A stretch of DNA of 64,000 nucleotides from Mactra quadrangularis (taxonomy: Eukaryota; Mollusca; Bivalvia; Venerida; Mactridae), in contig CM046306.1 in NCBI GenBank assembly GCA_025267735.1, forward strand, positions 33,001,919-33,065,918, read 5' to 3'. The notes beneath the pieces are model-generated. The model saw only the letters and a program-made list of their open reading frames with translations, ran no database searches and was not told the DNA's origin. The translations under genes and the position numbers were made by a program. The first letter of the stretch is position 1, and each line of letters opens with the position of its first letter. Of this stretch, positions 60,568-64,000 are shown one piece after another.

Positions 60568-61719
60568 TAATAGCTGTTATTGTAGACCATGTGACTATTA
60601 TAAGACCCAGGGCATCATATTATCAAAAATCTTACGATAATTTAACAATACAATATAGAAGAATTTACAACTAAAATTGGTTGTAAGACGCCTGATAATA
60701 CCGACTCCAGAAGTCCAAGACAAGTGATAAAAGATTCAGGCAAGTTAAAATCAATTATTTCAAATAGATGGGCTAGTTCATAGTTTTACCCTTAACTATA
60801 CAGTAACAAATCTATCTAGTGACCTAGTGTTAAAGAAAATTTAAGGCAATCATTGAAGTTGTGAACCAATCATAAAGAAAGTCAGTCAGTTTTTTGCAAG
60901 TTTCTATAACAATCTTAAAGATAGCAAAGACTTCAACAGTCTGCTCCAACCCTATTAAAACAGGGTACAAAGCTAATTAAACTGTCACATATGATGTGAT
61001 GACACATACTTAACTCTCAACAGGTGTTTAAACTTTTAACATACGTCCATTATGACTCACCATGTTTACAGTTTTTTTATTTCTTTCATACAGTTTTTTT
61101 TTCATTTTTTCCATTTATTTTAAAGTAAGATAATTAAATATGCTCCTTTACATTCATTTAGATAAAAGCATAGCTTATCTACGTCCAATAATATCTTCAT
61201 AAAAACTTCATTGATTAAAACAAATACAAATTTTCATTCAAGACTTGCCTCGTTAGCATATAAGCCAGTAGCAATGCTGACTGTCAATGCCGAGGCTGCA
61301 GATTATATGACCCCTGAGTGACATCTACATACATCAAATGGCATTCTTCAGCCACCCGATCACCTACTGCTGTATCGGGTAATCAAGGGAGTTGCAAACA
61401 ACCAGCAGTTGAAAACAAACACTCATACAAATCGTAAGATGGGCCTAATTTACCATGAGTAAAATATTTCAATTTGGATCTTTACTTATACAATAAAAAT
61501 ACCTTTATCATAATCATGTGTTATCAACAATAATTAAAATTTTGAGCAGTGCAGACTCCTAAACCAATATATACAAAAAATTTCCCTTAAAGAATACACT
61601 ATGATATATAAGGTCATGATCAAAACATAGTAAAATAATCGTCGAGTATTTTAACCTATCCCTATATTACATAGTTTTAATATTAATATTATCAATCTAT
61701 TATTTAGTCCACTTATCTT

Positions 61720-61877
61720 AAACCGTAATGGTCAGCCGAAGTCTTGGACATACAAAATTTAATCCATTTATCAATGTACGAAGATACTGTGGTCATCTAA
61801 AACCATAATGGTCAGTGAAAGTCTTGGACATACAGAATTTAATCCATTTATCAAAGAACAAAGATAATGTGGTCATT
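61720..61877. repeat. 79-bp tandem duplication
   Basis: Two copies beginning AACCGTAATGGTCAGCCGAA and AACCATAATGGTCAGTGAAA both continue with GTCTTGGACATACA and AATTTAATCCATTTATCAA. About 10% divergent by eye. Confidence 0.85.
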
Positions 61878-62162
61878 TAGCTTACTCATCTAATTGTATG
61901 ATATCATCTGGCCGTATGATATATAGAGAGAGACGAAGATGTGTACAGTGAATCACCAATCATACGGACACCCAAAGTAACAAGGTGTTGTCTTACAGTT
62001 TAGTCATACAATTTTCGTCACACATACAATATAGTTTTAGTATACTATTTTTATAAGCATGATTCAGAGTTCCACATGTTCTGTTTTTTACCAGGAATCT
62101 CTATGGAATTCCTAGTCAAGTATTCAGGAATTCACAAGGTTTTCCACCAATCAAAGACAACC

Positions 62163-62345
62163 AGAGCTTTTTTTCAGTACTTGGGGAAGGGGCCCGGGGC
62201 CTTTTTATATATAGAACATTTGGGGAAATTTTATAGCAATTTCATAGAAAGGGGAACAAAATATCCAAGGTAAAATCCTAATTTGGGGAAAACTGCATGA
62301 TTTTAAAGAAATTTCAAGAGGGGAAGGCGCCTGTAAACGGCCCCT
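62163..62345. repeat. Interspersed GGGGAA-rich repeat, copy 2
   Basis: It is homologous to 35040-35212, starting AGAGCTTTTTTTCAGTACTT and ending GGGGAAGGCGCCTGTAAAC. Confidence 0.8.
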
Positions 62346-63079
62346 GTTATATAAGGAAAAAAAGGCCTGACAACTGTGAACTTAAGTTTACATACAGGAT
62401 TTGCAGTCATTAATTGGGATAGACACTTCATGGAAACTTAAAATTATGTAAGAATATGGCAATATTTCAGGAATCCTGTTAGAACTGTCAGAAAAGAATC
62501 ACTGAGTTGCCTCCCACATTTTTCATATTTTGGAATCTTCAGAATCCTAGGAAACCAGTTATAGTGGAACCCTGATGATTGCAAAAGTCATCATTATATG
62601 CCTCACGCACAATTGACCTTTCCGAGTGTGACCTTTTTATTGGAATAACAATACATTTACCCACAAATATAAGCATGTGCTCTTTTGTTAACACCTTGTT
62701 TGTGGGATAAAAAGTAACTGTAAACCTTTGTTCAATATGCTAATAGGTAAGGTCATGGAAAGGTCCATAGTCTCTAAAACAAAGAGAACCAGCTACTGTT
62801 GTTTGTTTTCTAATGCAACAGTTAGCTCACAATATAACCCAAGCTAGCAAATGATGTTGCTAGCTGAATACAATGCCTAGCACTCAGTAATTTGTACAGG
62901 GCACAATATATCAGTTTTGCTAGCTTGAAGCAAAACCAGAGCATTGTATTTGAACATGTTTAGAATAACATGAGACATTGCTTACATACAAAATTTGTCT
63001 CAAGTTATCCAATACAAGCTATACCAAATATTTTTCAGATTTTATATAGGCACTATCCAACATTAAAGTAACCAGACAT

Positions 63080-63163
63080 ATTTTGCGGGTTTAGCGCAAG
63101 ACGGTTGTAACTCCCTCTTTTCTTATATTGAGTTACGACCATCTTCTGCTAAACCCGCGTAAT
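63080..63163. repeat. ~80-bp hairpin element, copy 9 (closest to consensus)
   Basis: The left arm is GCGGGTTTAGCGCAAGACGG, the loop CTCTTTTCTTATAT and the right arm GACCATCTTCTGCTAAACCC then GC. The outer stem is perfectly paired over GCGGGTTTAGC. Confidence 0.88.
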
Positions 63164-63186
63164 TTTGATTTTATGTTTATATATAC

Positions 63187-63269
63187 AAATTGTGGGCTTA
63201 GCGCAAAACAGCCGTAACTCAATTTAAAAAAAAATGAGTTACAACTGTTTTGCATTAAGCCTGAGAAAT
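63187..63269. repeat. ~80-bp hairpin element, copy 10
   Basis: The left arm is TGTGGGCTTAGCGCAAAACA, the loop an A-rich ATTTAAAAAAAAA and the right arm GTTTTGCATTAAGCCTGAG. It carries the GGGCTT/AAGCC subfamily change in both arms. It lies about 24 bp from copy 9. Confidence 0.87.
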
Positions 63270-63570
63270 GTAGTATTAGTGATGACTCATGATGTATGGT
63301 AAAAGAAAGTTAACACAGTCAAGTATGATCATTAATAATTAATTAATTAACAAGATAACATACATAGTAACATAAAAATGTACATAATAAAACTGACCAC
63401 TACATAATGTACATATAGTCTGACTTTATATACAGATGTTTTATGGAGACAATATATCACTCATCTTCGATAACCCAGGGTATCATTCTTCAACAATAAT
63501 TTTCATAACATAATTATTAGCATTTGAGAACCGTGAGTAAAAATAATTCCAACAATGTAAAACACAAGGC

Positions 63571-63606
<36 letters not shown>
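63571..63606. repeat. (AAT)n microsatellite
   Basis: About 12 uninterrupted AAT triplets, followed by ATTTATTTGACC. Confidence 0.95.
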
Positions 63607-64000
63607 TTTATTTGACCTAGTGTACACATAGCATAATTACATTAACATAAAATTATATCACAGCATGTTGTAATTAACCATGACAAGCACACCAACGCCA
63701 GGAATAGCACAAAAAAGGGCAAGCCCTTATTTCCATTGTTGTCCCTAAATTATAAGGCTTACTAACCTTAAGAGATAAGTAACTTTATTATTAGATTCAG
63801 ATCCCATGTCTTAAAGTCAATATTACTTAGGTGTGACAAATAAATTCTACCAACATTTTAAAAGTCTGTATTACAAAATAAATCAACAAGGATAATCAAA
63901 TAAAAACAGACAACATCTTTTCATGGTTCAAATTAACTAGCAAAGGTTAGACAAGGCATTGTAATACTTTGAAATCAATCTAATCTTAGTGGTGATGTTG

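Larger units (their letters stand above)
46030..64000. other. Upstream intron or upstream region (18 kb), no exon recognised
   Basis: The PDZ exon at 45880-46029 opens at an acceptor, so a 5' exon must lie in this stretch or beyond it. No ATG exon with a phase-0 donor could be recognised, though a short one could be missed. The repeats found are listed separately. Stretches with nothing recognised: 46910-48050, 48890-49620, 51460-53360, 53890-54360, 54970-55320, 55575-59180, 59730-60520, 60810-61700, 62350-63075 and 63610-64000. Confidence 0.5.

Noticed and set aside
61250..61420. Possible 5' exon suggested by moderately GC-rich sequence with the CCCGATC...TATCGGG hairpin
   Set aside because: No ATG ORF ending at a phase-0 donor was found there on the minus strand, so there is no support beyond composition.
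46030..64000. A second protein-coding gene in the right 18 kb
   Set aside because: Only short ORFs without splice-compatible structure or recognisable motifs were seen on either strand, and most overlap repeats.

Overview
The window is AT-rich eukaryotic genomic DNA, most likely from a bivalve mollusc. The evidence is long introns packed with short tRNA-derived SINEs, MITEs and minisatellites, and a metazoan-type gene split by canonical GT/AG introns. The phylum is an inference from the repeat style. No prokaryotic genes, rRNA genes, functional tRNA genes or CRISPR arrays were found.

One protein-coding gene is supported. It lies on the minus strand and spans about 46 kb: an ARHGAP21/ARHGAP23-type Rho GTPase-activating protein. 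Reading right to left (5' to 3' of the gene), the exons are 45880-46029 and 17393-17634, joined by a 34-nt exon at 21361-21394, which form a PDZ domain. They are followed by a 1726-nt exon coding a long disordered region (15193-16918) and four linker exons (12409-12576, 10158-10259, 9385-9502, 8764-8827). Then come three exons carrying the PH domain (8182-8295, 7322-7411, 2453-2656), a basic linker (1533-1725) and the first residues of the RhoGAP domain (832-995). The catalytic core of the RhoGAP domain lies beyond the left edge, and the start codon plus first exon(s) lie beyond or hidden in the right part. These 13 exons sum to 3369 nt (1123 codons) with compatible phases at every junction and no stop codon. 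A further possible exon, 35940-36005 (or 36014), is either a cassette in a PDZ loop or an alternative first coding exon.

Everything else appears intronic or upstream and is dominated by repeats. There are at least eight copies of a tRNA-derived SINE and three of a second SINE. Ten copies of an ~80-bp hairpin element are scattered across the window. Three copies of a 397-398-bp element carry 9-bp target duplications, and three Tc1/mariner-like MITEs sit at TA. Two hAT-like MITEs carry 8-bp target duplications. A foldback family has two members split by other insertions, and about ten tandem-repeat arrays are present. Long ORFs in the arrays are by-products of repeat periods divisible by three.

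The most notable observations are the hairpin family with matched changes in both arms, and the 9-bp-duplicating 397-bp element. A 65-bp tandem duplication also copied a splice acceptor of the gene and created a decoy leading to an immediate stop. Nested insertions allow relative dating of the element families.
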